DNA of 64,000 nt from an uncultured Gemmatimonadota bacterium (GCA_946478895.1 CAMLDY010000001.1:1-64000); one strand, 5' to 3'. Counted from the first letter of the stretch, positions 24,128 through 33,944 are shown. Numbers and translations: made by a program. The notes: generated from the letters alone by a model not told the origin.

Positions 24128-27100
24128 CTACATCAGATAGCGCGCGGATTTCTCACCGCGCAAATGTTCGATGAGCGCTTTTTTGGCCGCACTCGCTTCA
24201 TCGGGCGAGAGCCAGTCGGCAACCGAGTATCTGCGACCGCGACCCTCCACCGCTATCGCAACCCGCCCACCGCGCGTCACCAGCATCGCGCCGCTCCCCC
24301 GCGGCCGCCATAGCGGATCCTTCTCGATCAGCTCCAGCGGGAGATTGTAGACGTTCGCCGGATCACTGGCCGCCATCACCACGAATCCTGCCGACACATC
24401 GTCCTCACTCGCTGCCGCACGCAGCCACTCCACCGCGTCCGGAAGCGCGAACTGCGCGCCGCCCAATCCCTTCACGAAATAGCCGCGCCGAACCTCGCCG
24501 CGAAATTCAAGTCGCTTGAGCTCCCGGTAGATCGAGCGCCACGACACAGGCGGTCGCTCACGCCGCCACCAGTCGCGCGAAACGATCCCGTAACGCACCA
24601 GCCACTGCCGCGCGATTCTCTCCGCTCGCTCTTCCTCCGGCAGTTCCGGCCCCATCGTCCCGCGCCTTCGCACCAGCGACCACCGGCCAGTCCATCCGCT
24701 CGCCGCTCCACCCGGCTTGTCCGGTCTTCTCCACCGTGGAAGTCGGCGCACGTTCGGCCGCGTCCGCGTGAATCTCCTGTTCGGCGAGGGAGTGTAGTTC
24801 GACGGCAGCCAGCTCGTTGGATCGGCGCCGGTCCGCGGCATCATCGGCCGCCACCGCGCAATTTCCCGCAACGCTTCGACCGTGTCGTTGGTTACGAGAC
24901 CCCACGCCACGAGCTCACGGATTGCTTCCCGCACCGCCAGCATCGTCAGACCGGTAATCGCCTGAATGTCGCCGATGAACGACGCGCCTTCTTCCCCGAT
25001 TGTATCGCGTACTTTCTTTGCGTTCTCGCTCAGCACTGGCTCGTCACCATCCGCAAGCCAGAGCGCGCCCGTTCCCCGCTCGAAGAATCGAACCCGAGCC
25101 AGAGGCATCGCGCCGGTCTCGGGATCGTAGTTCCCCTCGCCCACCCAAACGGGCTCACCGCTCGCGCTGAACTGCGACAACGCGGCTGGATCGTATCCGC
25201 GGATTCTCGAGCGCAGGTAGTCGCGGTCCCACGAAAGCGGTGGGCGTGCTATACCATATAGTTGGCGTATCGCGGTCTCGGTCCCCGCGCTACCGTCCAG
25301 GCGGTCGCGCTCGTCCATGTGCTGCCACCGCTGCATGAACGCCGCGAACTTCGGCAGCTCCACCGCCTCGATCTGCTTCCGCAGCGCCGCCAAAGCCCGT
25401 CGCCGGCCGATCTCCACCACGCGTCGCGAGCACCACTCCAGATCCTTGATCTCACGGCGGAATTTTCCGCGCACCAGTTTCCCCGTACCCTCCCATTCGG
25501 CGAGACGCGACTCGATCCATTCTCGCGGCCAGTCATACCGATCGTGAATCTCAGCGACCGTGATCGGCCCCGACTGAGTGAGAAACCGCGCCAGCACCTC
25601 GCGCCGAGCCACCGAAGGATTGAGCGCGCCATGGAGCAGGACCTCCGGCACCATCGCCGATGCATCCGCTTCCGTGATCTCCGCACCGCCGCGTACCCTC
25701 GCCAGCTGCCTCTCACCGAACGCCGCCAGGTAGCGTGGATAGGTCTCGGTCAGAATGAATCGCCACTCTTTCGCGCCTTCGGATCCGAGCTGTATTGCGA
25801 TCACCCGTCCACTTGTGAGCAATGATGCGAGCGGCTCACCACGCACTCCTTCGTCCTCGGATGCAATTCTGGCTCTTGTCTCATCGGCATTCAGGTCGCC
25901 TGCCCTGTCGAGCAGATGCGCCAGCTCGTCATCGGTTCGCGCGCGCCGTCCAGCCGCGGTGCCGCGTCGCTCGGCGAGTGTCTGTTCGATTGCTTCGTTC
26001 GTGATGTCGTCGCTACCCTCGCCCCCCATCACTTCGTCGAGCAATGATCTGTCGATGGACAGCAGCGCCGCTCTCTGCTCGGCGCGCGGGGTGTCGTCGC
26101 CGTACAGCCAGTCCATCACGAAACCGAACTGCAGGCTGGCTGCGAAGGGAGACGGCGCATCGGTCTGCACACTGTGGATGCGAATCGCACCGCTCGCTAT
26201 TTCGGCCAGTACTTCCTTGAGGCCGTCCATATCGAACGCGTCCTGCAGAACCTCGCGATACGTCTCAACAAGAATCGGAAAGCTCGGGAACTGACGCACG
26301 ACCTGCAGCAGGTCGAGCGACTTGAGTCGCTGCAGCCACAGCGGCATTCGCCGCCGCGGATTCCCACGCGGTAGCAGCAGCGCCCGCGCCGCGTTCATTC
26401 TGAAACGTGCGCCGAACAGCGACGTCGAGCCCACTTCTTCCATCACCAGCTGCTCCGCCTCGGCGCCCGTCAGGCCGAGCAATGATTGCAGCGGCGCGCT
26501 CATTCCGAGATCGGGCAGTCGCAGCATGATTCCGTCGTCCGTCGTCTGCACCTGCAGATCGGTGTCGTTGAGCACGGCGCGCACGCGCTGCGCGAGCGCC
26601 ATCCCCCACGGCGCGTTGATCCGTCCACCAAAAGCAGCGTGAATCACGATCCGCACCGCGCCCGTCTCGTCGCGGAACTGCTCGAGCACGATGTTGCGAT
26701 CGTCGGGAACTGTGCCCGTCGCCGCGCGCTGGGCTGCGATGTATTTCACCAGCGAGTTGGCGGTAGCCGCGTCGCAGCCGTACTCGGCGGCGAGTCGCTT
26801 TTCATCGGGCGCTTCCGCAAGCTCCCGTCGCAGTGCGCCGACGCGATGGCTGAGCATCAATGACCGCGCCATGTACTCACCGTGCCAGAACGGCATCCGC
26901 GCCGGCGTCCCCGGCGCCGGAATGACCACCACCCGGTCGTGCTCGATCGCGGCGATCCGCCACGTCGAAGATCCGAGCTGAAATACGTCGCCCATTCTCG
27001 ACTCGTGCACGAACTCTTCGTCGAGCTCGCCAAGCCTGGTGCGATCGGGAAGATTCACGGTGTACAGGCCGCGATCTGGAATCGTGCCTCCCGAGATCAC

Positions 27101-28609
27101 CGCAGTCATTCGCGCCGCGCGCGTTCCGATCAACCTGTCGTTAACCCGGTCCCACGTGATCCGCGGCTCCAGCTCCGCGGCAATGTCCGACGGATACTTC
27201 CCCGATAGCATCGCCAACACTTCGTCGAACGCCGATCTCGTTAGCTGGTGATACGGATAGGCGCGGCGCACGATGCGGAAGAGGTCTTCACTGCTCCAGT
27301 CGTCCACCGACACCGCCGCCACGACGACTTGCGCCAGAACGTCGAGTGCGTTCTGCACTACGTGGGTTGGCTCGACATCCCCTGCGCGCATTGCGGCGAC
27401 GATGGCCGCGATCTCCACCGCGTCGTCGCGGAACGTCGGGACGAGAATGCCTTTGCTCGGGACACCGATGGTGTGACCGGCGCGTCCGATTCGCTGCAGT
27501 GCCGACGCGACTCGCTTTGGCGATTGCAGCTGGATCACGAGATCTACCGAGCCGATGTCGATGCCGAGCTCCAGAGAGCTCGTCGTGATCAGCGCGCGCA
27601 GCGATCCCGCCTTGAGTCTTTCTTCCAGCGCAAACCGGCGCTCCCGGGCCAGCGATCCGTGATATGGCAGCGCGATCTCTTCGTCCGCCAGCTTGTTGAC
27701 GCGCGCGGCGATCTTCTCCGCCTGAGCCCGGTTGTTGACGAACACCAGCGTCGTGCGCGACGCCTTGATGTGGTTGAGCACCAATGGCGCAACCGCCGGC
27801 CAAATGCTTCCGCCGACGTTCCCAAGATCCGCGACCGGAGATTCGACGTGGATCTCGAGCTCCTTCGTCATACCGCAGTCGACAATGGTGACGGGTCGGA
27901 AGGTCGCCGAGCCATCGCCCGTGCTCTCGCAGCCGCCCAGAAAACGCGCGACCTCCTCGAGTGGTCTCTGCGTCGCCGAGAGCCCGATGCGCTGTGGCGG
28001 CGACTCGACCAATGCCTCCAGTCGCTCCATCGTCAGAGCGAGATGCGCCCCCCGCTTCGTCCCGGCCATGGCGTGGATTTCGTCGACTATCACCGCGCGC
28101 ACTCCGCTGAACATGCCGCGCCCCTTGAGCGTGGTGAGCATGATGTTCAACGACTCTGGCGTGGTGATCAGAATGTGTGGCGATTTGCGCAGCATCCGCG
28201 CGCGCGCCGACGCCGGCGTGTCGCCGGTCCGCACGCCGACCCGAATCTCCGGAAATTCTTTCCCCGCTTCCGCAAAGCGATCCCTCAGCTCGGCGAGCGG
28301 ACGATCCAGATTCCGCTGGATGTCGTTGTTGAGCGCCTTGAGCGGCGAGATGTAGAGCAGCTGCACGGCGTTGGGGAGCGGCTCCTTGCTTCCCCGCGTA
28401 ATCAGCTCGTTGAGCTCCCACAGAAACGCCGCGAGAGTTTTTCCGGTTCCGGTTGGAGCGAGGATAAGCGTGTGATTCCGGGTGGCGATCGCCGGCCATC
28501 CTTCCCGCTGCGGCGCGCTTGGCTTCCCGAAGCTCTCGCTGAACCACTTGCGGACGATCGGATGAAAGCGAGGCAGCATGGATGCTTTCTTCCTCACGTC
28601 GCGGGCCAT
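24128..28609 (-). CDS. lhr: Lhr-type large DEAD/DEAH helicase
   Basis: A 1493-residue helicase of the full-length Lhr family (known mainly from Actinobacteria and Proteobacteria; 3'-5' DNA-RNA unwinding in repair). Motifs: LILAPTGTGKT (Walker A, ~residue 50), VDEIHAMAGTKRG (motif II, DEIH), LSATQRPLEEV (motif III), TLVFVNNRAQAEK, LITTSSLELGIDIGSVDLVIQ and QRIGRAGH (motif VI). The Lhr-core winged helix and the long C-terminal domain are both present, matching the length of mycobacterial Lhr. It lies 19 bases after the PLD gene and probably shares its transcript. Confidence 0.93.
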   Translation of the reverse strand: MARDVRKKASMLPRFHPIVRKWFSESFGKPSAPQREGWPAIATRNHTLILAPTGTGKTLAAFLWELNELITRGSKEPLPNAVQLLYISPLKALNNDIQRNLDRPLAELRDRFAEAGKEFPEIRVGVRTGDTPASARARMLRKSPHILITTPESLNIMLTTLKGRGMFSGVRAVIVDEIHAMAGTKRGAHLALTMERLEALVESPPQRIGLSATQRPLEEVARFLGGCESTGDGSATFRPVTIVDCGMTKELEIHVESPVADLGNVGGSIWPAVAPLVLNHIKASRTTLVFVNNRAQAEKIAARVNKLADEEIALPYHGSLARERRFALEERLKAGSLRALITTSSLELGIDIGSVDLVIQLQSPKRVASALQRIGRAGHTIGVPSKGILVPTFRDDAVEIAAIVAAMRAGDVEPTHVVQNALDVLAQVVVAAVSVDDWSSEDLFRIVRRAYPYHQLTRSAFDEVLAMLSGKYPSDIAAELEPRITWDRVNDRLIGTRAARMTAVISGGTIPDRGLYTVNLPDRTRLGELDEEFVHESRMGDVFQLGSSTWRIAAIEHDRVVVIPAPGTPARMPFWHGEYMARSLMLSHRVGALRRELAEAPDEKRLAAEYGCDAATANSLVKYIAAQRAATGTVPDDRNIVLEQFRDETGAVRIVIHAAFGGRINAPWGMALAQRVRAVLNDTDLQVQTTDDGIMLRLPDLGMSAPLQSLLGLTGAEAEQLVMEEVGSTSLFGARFRMNAARALLLPRGNPRRRMPLWLQRLKSLDLLQVVRQFPSFPILVETYREVLQDAFDMDGLKEVLAEIASGAIRIHSVQTDAPSPFAASLQFGFVMDWLYGDDTPRAEQRAALLSIDRSLLDEVMGGEGSDDITNEAIEQTLAERRGTAAGRRARTDDELAHLLDRAGDLNADETRARIASEDEGVRGEPLASLLTSGRVIAIQLGSEGAKEWRFILTETYPRYLAAFGERQLARVRGGAEITEADASAMVPEVLLHGALNPSVARREVLARFLTQSGPITVAEIHDRYDWPREWIESRLAEWEGTGKLVRGKFRREIKDLEWCSRRVVEIGRRRALAALRKQIEAVELPKFAAFMQRWQHMDERDRLDGSAGTETAIRQLYGIARPPLSWDRDYLRSRIRGYDPAALSQFSASGEPVWVGEGNYDPETGAMPLARVRFFERGTGALWLADGDEPVLSENAKKVRDTIGEEGASFIGDIQAITGLTMLAVREAIRELVAWGLVTNDTVEALREIARWRPMMPRTGADPTSWLPSNYTPSPNRRFTRTRPNVRRLPRWRRPDKPGGAASGWTGRWSLVRRRGTMGPELPEEERAERIARQWLVRYGIVSRDWWRRERPPVSWRSIYRELKRLEFRGEVRRGYFVKGLGGAQFALPDAVEWLRAAASEDDVSAGFVVMAASDPANVYNLPLELIEKDPLWRPRGSGAMLVTRGGRVAIAVEGRGRRYSVADWLSPDEASAAKKALIEHLRGEKSARYLM

Positions 28610-28628
28610 CGTTTGTCAGCGCCGAAGT

Positions 28629-29927
28629 TTACAGGACGCGCCGCAGCTTCTGCGCTCCCCATTCGAGGATTTTCCCCGACAGCGGCCGTTTGCGGAACTC
28701 CTCGAGCTTGATCTCCTTGGAGCGAGTGATGTCGTCCATGAAGATCGAATCCATTTGTGCGCCAATCCGACGATCGAGCGCAACGAGCAAGGATTCGTCG
28801 TTGAACGAGAGCGACCGGTTGTCGAAGTTCATTGAGCCAATGTAGGACCACATCCCGTCGACCACCATCGTCTTGGCGTGCATCATCGTCGGCTGGTACT
28901 CGTAAATCTTGACGCCGCCCTCGAGCAGCTTCTCGTAATACGTTCGCCCGGCGTACCAGGTCGTCTTGACGTCTGTCTTGTCGCTCACCGTGAGCACCCG
29001 CACATCCACCCCGCGATGCGCGGCTGACAGCAACAGCCGCATGAAGTTTTCGCCGGGAACGAAGTAGGAGTTGGTCACGTAGAGCGTCTTCCGCGCACCG
29101 ACGATTGACAACGCGAGAAACCGCTCAGCCGGCGTGCTCCCCGTGCTTGGAATGGTGTGCATCAAGCCGGCCTGGACCTCTCCGACATCGGCGAAGGTGC
29201 TGCGCGGGAAAAACACATCTCCCGTCAGAAGCTCCCCGGTCGCCTCAGCCCACGCCGCCGCAAACGCAGCCTGCAGCGCACCTACCGTCGGACCCTCGAA
29301 TCGGACGTTCGACTCACGCCACTGATCCTCGTGCTTCCCATCGCCGAGCCAGTAGTCGGCGAGACCGAAGCCACCCGTGTAGCCGATCGTCCCGTCGACC
29401 ACCACGACTCGCACGTGCGATCGCTGCGCCGCCTTCTGCAGAGTGTACCACCGGAGCGGTCGCAGCCATACGACTTCAACGCCGGCGTGCTTGAGCCGCT
29501 CGATCCAGTCGTGCTTTAGCGGCTGCGATCCAAACGCATCGAGCAGCAGCAGCACCCGCACCTTGTGCTCGGCGCGCTCGATCAGATACTTCGCCAGGGT
29601 GTCGGCAACCGCGCCCGGCTGCGAGTAGTACATCTGCACCGTGATGGTGCGCTGCGCCGCCGCGATGTCCTTCCAGAGCTGCGGATAAGTGCCATCGCCA
29701 TTGAGCAGAATCTGGACGTTGTTGCCTGGATCGATGTGGGTTCCCGTGAACAGCTCTATGCTGCGCGCGAACAACGGATCGTCCACACTCGGCGGACCAT
29801 CCTTGTCGCCCTCCGCTATCACGCTTCGCACCGGGGTGTCGTGCGTGACCGACAGAATGCCTATCAGCGCCAGAATTACTCCGAACAACACCAGCGCCGC
29901 GATTGCGATGTACTTGATCAGTGACAT
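28629..29927 (-). CDS. Phospholipase D family / cardiolipin synthase-like protein
   Basis: A 432-residue protein with an N-terminal membrane helix (IAIAALVLFGVILALIGIL). Two PLD motifs are present. The second is canonical: MHAKTMVVDGMWSYIGSMNFDNRS (His350, Lys352). The first reads SHVRVVVVDGTIGYTGG (His171), with Arg173 replacing the Lys of HxK. This may lower or change activity at that half-site. Cardiolipin synthesis is the usual role of this architecture. It is the first gene of a probable two-gene unit with lhr and is divergent from the replication-initiator homologue, with overlapping start regions. Confidence 0.88.
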   Translation of the reverse strand: MSLIKYIAIAALVLFGVILALIGILSVTHDTPVRSVIAEGDKDGPPSVDDPLFARSIELFTGTHIDPGNNVQILLNGDGTYPQLWKDIAAAQRTITVQMYYSQPGAVADTLAKYLIERAEHKVRVLLLLDAFGSQPLKHDWIERLKHAGVEVVWLRPLRWYTLQKAAQRSHVRVVVVDGTIGYTGGFGLADYWLGDGKHEDQWRESNVRFEGPTVGALQAAFAAAWAEATGELLTGDVFFPRSTFADVGEVQAGLMHTIPSTGSTPAERFLALSIVGARKTLYVTNSYFVPGENFMRLLLSAAHRGVDVRVLTVSDKTDVKTTWYAGRTYYEKLLEGGVKIYEYQPTMMHAKTMVVDGMWSYIGSMNFDNRSLSFNDESLLVALDRRIGAQMDSIFMDDITRSKEIKLEEFRKRPLSGKILEWGAQKLRRVL

Positions 29928-29938
29928 ATTCTCCCTGC

Positions 29939-30787
29939 ATGACCTTCGTGGCCCGTCGGCGAATCGCGACGCGTGCTATCGTCCTCGACCGCTCGCTCGA
30001 ATCGCTCCCGATCTTCCGGCTCAGCGATTCCGCCGAGGATACGGCAATCTCGTTCTCCCCCGAAAGCGGTGGGCGATGGCGCGTCCTTCCCAGCCCCGGC
30101 GACCGATTGCCAGGAACCTTCGATCAGGATGTGTATATCGAGCTCCTGCACCGCTATCACGAGGCAGGCGCTCCCGAAGACGGAGTCATCAGCTTCACAC
30201 TCCACGCATTCCTGCGCTCGATCGGGCGGCGCGTGGATGGACGAACGTATGAGCAGCTGCGCTCCGCGCTCACCCGGCTCGAGCGCACCATCCTCGAGTC
30301 GAGCGGAGTGTACGTTGCCGCAAAAGAAGGACAGCCGCTAGAAGGACGCTTCACCATTCTGTCTTCAGTCTCCATCGCGCGCAGACGACTCGCCGAGCGC
30401 GAACAGTTCACCCTGTTTCCCGTCCTCGCCGCATCCGAGCCCGGTGACGCGCGCGTCACGATTGGCCCGCTGATTCGCGCCAACATCGCGGCTGGTCATA
30501 CAGTCACGTTGTCGGCCATGCACTATCTCTCTCTGACCAACCCAGTTGCGAGACGACTCTACCGATTGCTGGAAGTCGCTCGCGAGGAAGGGATGGTCAC
30601 CTGGCGAGTGCCGCTCGCGTCCCTTGCCGAGCAGCTTCCCCTCACCCAGAGATATCCTTCCCATTTGCAACGAGTGCTCCAGCCCGCGCACGAAATGCTT
30701 CTCGCCGCCGGACTGCTTCGCGACGCGACCTTCCGACAGGTCAACCGCGACTGGCTCGTAGACTACGTGCTCGCATCGCGAGCCTGA
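29939..30787 (+). CDS. Replication initiator protein A-like protein
   Basis: About 282 residues resembling the 'replication initiator protein A' family of plasmids (best known in Deinococcus-Thermus). Typical features are LPSPGDRLPGTFDQDVYIELL near residue 45, the helical HAFLRSIGRRVDGRTYEQLRSALTRLERTIL and the second winged-helix part LTNPVARRLYRLLEV...LPLTQRYPSHLQRVL. Start ATG 29939 (MTFVARRR) is chosen; a GTG at 29921 would overlap the divergent PLD start. No iterons, partition genes or transfer genes are seen nearby. The gene may be a domesticated initiator or a chromosomal DNA-binding relative. The recognition is from sequence pattern only. Confidence 0.68.
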   Translation: MTFVARRRIATRAIVLDRSLESLPIFRLSDSAEDTAISFSPESGGRWRVLPSPGDRLPGTFDQDVYIELLHRYHEAGAPEDGVISFTLHAFLRSIGRRVDGRTYEQLRSALTRLERTILESSGVYVAAKEGQPLEGRFTILSSVSIARRRLAEREQFTLFPVLAASEPGDARVTIGPLIRANIAAGHTVTLSAMHYLSLTNPVARRLYRLLEVAREEGMVTWRVPLASLAEQLPLTQRYPSHLQRVLQPAHEMLLAAGLLRDATFRQVNRDWLVDYVLASRA

Positions 30788-30887
30788 GAACGCCGTTCCG
30801 CTGGTGCCTTTTGTGCGTCATTGAGGAACACTGACAGCCCGTGGGCGTATTTATTAGGTTACCGCCCTCCTCTCTTTCCAAGAACGT

Positions 30888-32495
30888 ATGTCGCGATCCA
30901 GAAAATCCTTGCTCGTCAGCCTGGTTTTGATTCCCGTCCTGGCTGGGGGCTTCGTATTTCAGCAGCGTGAGAGCCAGCAAGGTGCCCGGCTTCTCGACCA
31001 GGTGCTGAACATTGTCGCAACCCGCTTTGTCGACACCGTCGACCAGGCCTCTCTTTACGAAAAGGCCGCCCGCGGCCTCGTCCACGAGCTGAACGATCCC
31101 TACAGCGTTCTTCTGTCGCCGAAAGAGCTTTCGACGTTCAACGCCCAGACCAACGGGCGCTATGCCGGCATCGGTATGGAGATCGCCGAGACCCAGGGCT
31201 TCATCACAGTCCAGCGCGTGTTCCCACACACGCCCGCGGAGCAGGCTGGAGTCCAGGAAGGCGATCGCATCAACTTCATCGACACCACCAACATTCGCGG
31301 CTGGACCGTTTCGCAGACCTCAGACGCTCTGAAAGGGAACCCGGGTAGCCGCGTTCTGGTCAAATTCTCGCGCCCCGGCGTACCCGAGCTGATCCCGATC
31401 ACCTTCACGCGCGCGATCATCAATATCCCGGCTGTTCCCTACGCCATCATGCTCGACGGGAAGGCCGGCTATATCCCGCTGCTCCAGTTCAACGAGAGCG
31501 CGCGCGATGAGCTCGAGAGCTCCATCACTCGTCTCACCCGAGAAGGCGCGCACGGAATCATCATCGATCTTCGCGGCAATCCCGGTGGCATTCTCGATCA
31601 ATCCCTGAGCGTCAGCAATCTCTTCCTCAAGAAGGGACTGCAGATCTCCAGCATCCGCGCCCGCAACGGCGAGAACCAGACCTTCGTCGCAACCGATGAT
31701 CCCGTCGCCCCGACCATTCCGCTCATCCTTCTCACCGACGGCCGCAGCGCCTCTGCATCCGAGATCGTCGCCGGCGCACTCCAGGATCATGATCGCGCCC
31801 TGATTGTCGGCACCACGTCGTTCGGCAAGGGTCTCGTGCAATCGGTCTTCCCGCTCGAGGGTGGCTACGCGCTCAAGATGACGACCGCCAAATGGTACAC
31901 GCCAAGTGGCCGGTCCATTCAGAAAGAGCGGAAGCTTCTGCCCAGCGGCGAGTTCGTTGAAGTAATGCCCGATTCCCTTGAGACGGATTCGGTTCGCCGC
32001 TCGCGTCCTGCCTTCAAGTCGGACGCCGGCCGCATCGTTTATGGTGGTGGTGCCATCACTCCGGACATCATCGTCCGGCCCGACACCCTCACCACCGCGG
32101 AGCAAAAGGTCTTCAACTCGTTCGCGCCGAAGACCGCCGATGTCCGAGCCACGCTCATGGACTACTCACTCGAGCTCAAGAAAACAGTGAAGCCGGACTT
32201 CACGGTGCCACCAGCCTGGCGCGAAGAGTTCTATCGCCGGCTCCAGGCGAAGGGTGTCACCCTCGATCGCGCCCAGTATGAGCAGGCGGCACCCGAGATC
32301 GACCGCTTGCTCGGTAACACCGTCGCGCGCCTCGCGTTCGGAGATTCAACCGCCAAGCGTCGCAGCGTTCCGGATGACAACCAGCTACTTCACGCCCTTC
32401 AGGTACTCAAGCAGAGCGCTTCCCAGAGCGACCTGTTCATGATCGCTCAACGCGAACAGGCGGCTGCGGCGGCGTCGGCAACAGCGCGTCGATAG
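30888..32495 (+). CDS. C-terminal processing peptidase (S41 family)
   Basis: A 535-residue periplasmic serine protease of the CtpA/Prc group. An N-terminal signal/anchor (LLVSLVLIPVLAGGFVF) leads into a helical cap, a PDZ domain (GIGMEIAETQGFITVQRVFPHTPAEQAGVQEGDRI) and the S41 core. The catalytic pair is Ser289 (GRSASASE) and Lys314 (SFGKGLVQ), 25 residues apart as in Prc. The extra ~130 residues at the C-terminus are helical. Such enzymes trim C-termini of envelope proteins. A terminator follows directly. Confidence 0.93.
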   Translation: MSRSRKSLLVSLVLIPVLAGGFVFQQRESQQGARLLDQVLNIVATRFVDTVDQASLYEKAARGLVHELNDPYSVLLSPKELSTFNAQTNGRYAGIGMEIAETQGFITVQRVFPHTPAEQAGVQEGDRINFIDTTNIRGWTVSQTSDALKGNPGSRVLVKFSRPGVPELIPITFTRAIINIPAVPYAIMLDGKAGYIPLLQFNESARDELESSITRLTREGAHGIIIDLRGNPGGILDQSLSVSNLFLKKGLQISSIRARNGENQTFVATDDPVAPTIPLILLTDGRSASASEIVAGALQDHDRALIVGTTSFGKGLVQSVFPLEGGYALKMTTAKWYTPSGRSIQKERKLLPSGEFVEVMPDSLETDSVRRSRPAFKSDAGRIVYGGGAITPDIIVRPDTLTTAEQKVFNSFAPKTADVRATLMDYSLELKKTVKPDFTVPPAWREEFYRRLQAKGVTLDRAQYEQAAPEIDRLLGNTVARLAFGDSTAKRRSVPDDNQLLHALQVLKQSASQSDLFMIAQREQAAAAASATARR

Positions 32496-32518
32496 TCGAA
32501 AAAAGGTCAGTCAGAGAG

Positions 32519-32552
32519 CAGCCGGCGGAGATTGTCCGCCGGCTGTTTTTTA
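32519..32552 (+). terminator. Rho-independent terminator after S41 peptidase
   Basis: Stem CAGCCGGCGGA / TCCGCCGGCTG (11 bp, perfect) with a five-base loop, followed by six Ts. The T tract touches the stop codon of the convergent gene. Confidence 0.93.
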
Positions 32553-33293
32553 TGGCCACTGATGCTTTTCCGAGTACTTGCTGCCAAAAACCTCGTGCAG
32601 GATCGGGCGTGGATCGTCGGTTCTCGCAACAGCGTCGATTCGCTCGGCGAGTACCAGCGGCCGCGTGAACTGACGATAACGGCGATAGCCATGGCAGAAA
32701 CAAAGCGGTCCTTTTCGCGTAAGGTCGCCGAGCAGGATGTCCGGCTCACCGAAAATCGTCATTGCGTAGAAGAAGTTCAGCGTGCTGGGCCTCGGCAGAT
32801 CGCTTTCAACGATGTTTCTCGGCAGACTGCCGTGCTTGCCCCACTGGACGTCGATCCGGACCTGGGCCCGCGGCCAGGGCGTGTGGAGGATCCGGCCGTG
32901 CCAGTAGGTCCACACGTCGGTAGGGGCGTAAGTCGAGTCGTAGCCTACCCATAGGACCTCTTCGTCAGTTGGAACGGTGAACGGAATCCATGACCCGTGA
33001 ACGTCGTCCCGCCACAGGAGGTGGTAGGCAATGACGGGTCTGGTTGGGTGCAGTACCGCCACAACCCGCTCCAGCGGGAACGTTTCGTCCCGCTGAAGGT
33101 ATAAGACCGGTGCCAGGCGCCGTGCCAGGACAGCTCCGCTGTCCGTGGAGGCGAGCGCGCCGGGCAGGTTTGCCGGTCGCAGAGGGATGTGCGCGTGGGG
33201 TCCGCAGGCCGTGACCAGAGTCAGGAACCCTATGCACGTCCACTCGCGAATCTCGGTGGCGCTTCTTCTCAAAGGACAGCCATCAATTGTCAC
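32550..33293 (-). CDS. Hypothetical lipoprotein
   Basis: A 247-residue protein with a signal and lipobox-like LTLVTACG near residue 30. No known domain is recognised. The body contains LARRLAPVLYLQRDETFPLERVVAVLHPTRPVIAYHLLWRDD, with a Trp/His-rich segment (DVWTYWHGRILHTPW). This gives the impression of a secreted beta-rich protein. The ATG at 33293 gives a rather long n-region, so the start may be a little later. It converges on the S41 peptidase. Confidence 0.65.
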   Translation of the reverse strand: MTIDGCPLRRSATEIREWTCIGFLTLVTACGPHAHIPLRPANLPGALASTDSGAVLARRLAPVLYLQRDETFPLERVVAVLHPTRPVIAYHLLWRDDVHGSWIPFTVPTDEEVLWVGYDSTYAPTDVWTYWHGRILHTPWPRAQVRIDVQWGKHGSLPRNIVESDLPRPSTLNFFYAMTIFGEPDILLGDLTRKGPLCFCHGYRRYRQFTRPLVLAERIDAVARTDDPRPILHEVFGSKYSEKHQWP

Positions 33294-33346
33294 CCATGAT
33301 GCGACGCCAGCCGTGCAGCGTCGTGTTCGCAGTAACCGGAGAGCTC

Positions 33347-33556
33347 ATGCGCAAGCCACGTCCGAACGCGTACAACCCCGCTCAAGCCCTGTTCCTCATC
33401 AGCAACGACCGCAGCGGATCCCCCCTGAGCTGCCCATCATGCTCCGGATCGATCGAGCGTGATCCCCGACAGGTCCCACCACCTCCGTACACGCACGTCA
33501 CCCTGCGGTGCAAGAGCTGCGGCAGATCCGCTCACTACGTCGCGGGAGCGGCATAG
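33347..33556 (+). CDS. Small zinc-ribbon protein
   Basis: A 69-residue protein starting MRKPRPNAYN with GGAG ahead of ATG 33347. Two CxxC pairs (LSCPSCSG and LRCKSCGR) frame a treble-clef or zinc-ribbon fold, spaced by 26 residues. No more can be said about function. Confidence 0.65.
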   Translation: MRKPRPNAYNPAQALFLISNDRSGSPLSCPSCSGSIERDPRQVPPPPYTHVTLRCKSCGRSAHYVAGAA

Positions 33557-33716
33557 ACCGGCAGCCCGTTGCACAAAACTTGCCTTCCTCTGCCGGCTGC
33601 CGGATGGATAATGCGTCACGCGGACGAGTATCCGGCGAAGCGAAACGTGTAGATGCGATTCGCTAGCCTATGGTCGATGCTTTACAGATTGCCCTGCGGG
33701 GGAAGAGGATAGTTCA

Positions 33717-33926
33717 ATGGCACGTATCACTGGAACGGTCAAATGGTTCAACGACGCCAAGGGGTTTGGCTTCATTTCACGCGAGGGTGGCCCGGACGTC
33801 TTTGTCCATTTCAGCGCGATCAGTGGCTCCGGATTCAAGTCTCTCGCCGAGGGCGATAAGGTCGAGTTCGAAGTCGTTCAAGGTCAGAAAGGACCACAAG
33901 CTGCCGACGTGACAAAAGTGAGCTGA
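33717..33926 (+). CDS. Cold-shock protein, CspA family
   Basis: A 69-residue OB-fold RNA chaperone. RNP1 is KGFGFIS and RNP2 VFVHFSAI; the N-terminus is the classic [18 protein letters not shown] purine-rich GGGGGAAGAGG lies ahead of the ATG and a strong terminator behind the stop, so it is monocistronic. The 160 bases in front contain no other gene and probably include the regulated 5' leader common in this family. A second cold-shock gene is at 57652. Confidence 0.95.
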   Translation: MARITGTVKWFNDAKGFGFISREGGPDVFVHFSAISGSGFKSLAEGDKVEFEVVQGQKGPQAADVTKVS

Positions 33927-33944
33927 TCGGCTCGTTCATCTCCC

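Noticed and set aside
27248..28711. A 487-codon open frame on the plus strand
   Set aside because: It lies opposite lhr, whose helicase motifs are unmistakable. The translation is Arg/His/Asp-rich with no domain, the usual shadow of GC-rich coding DNA.
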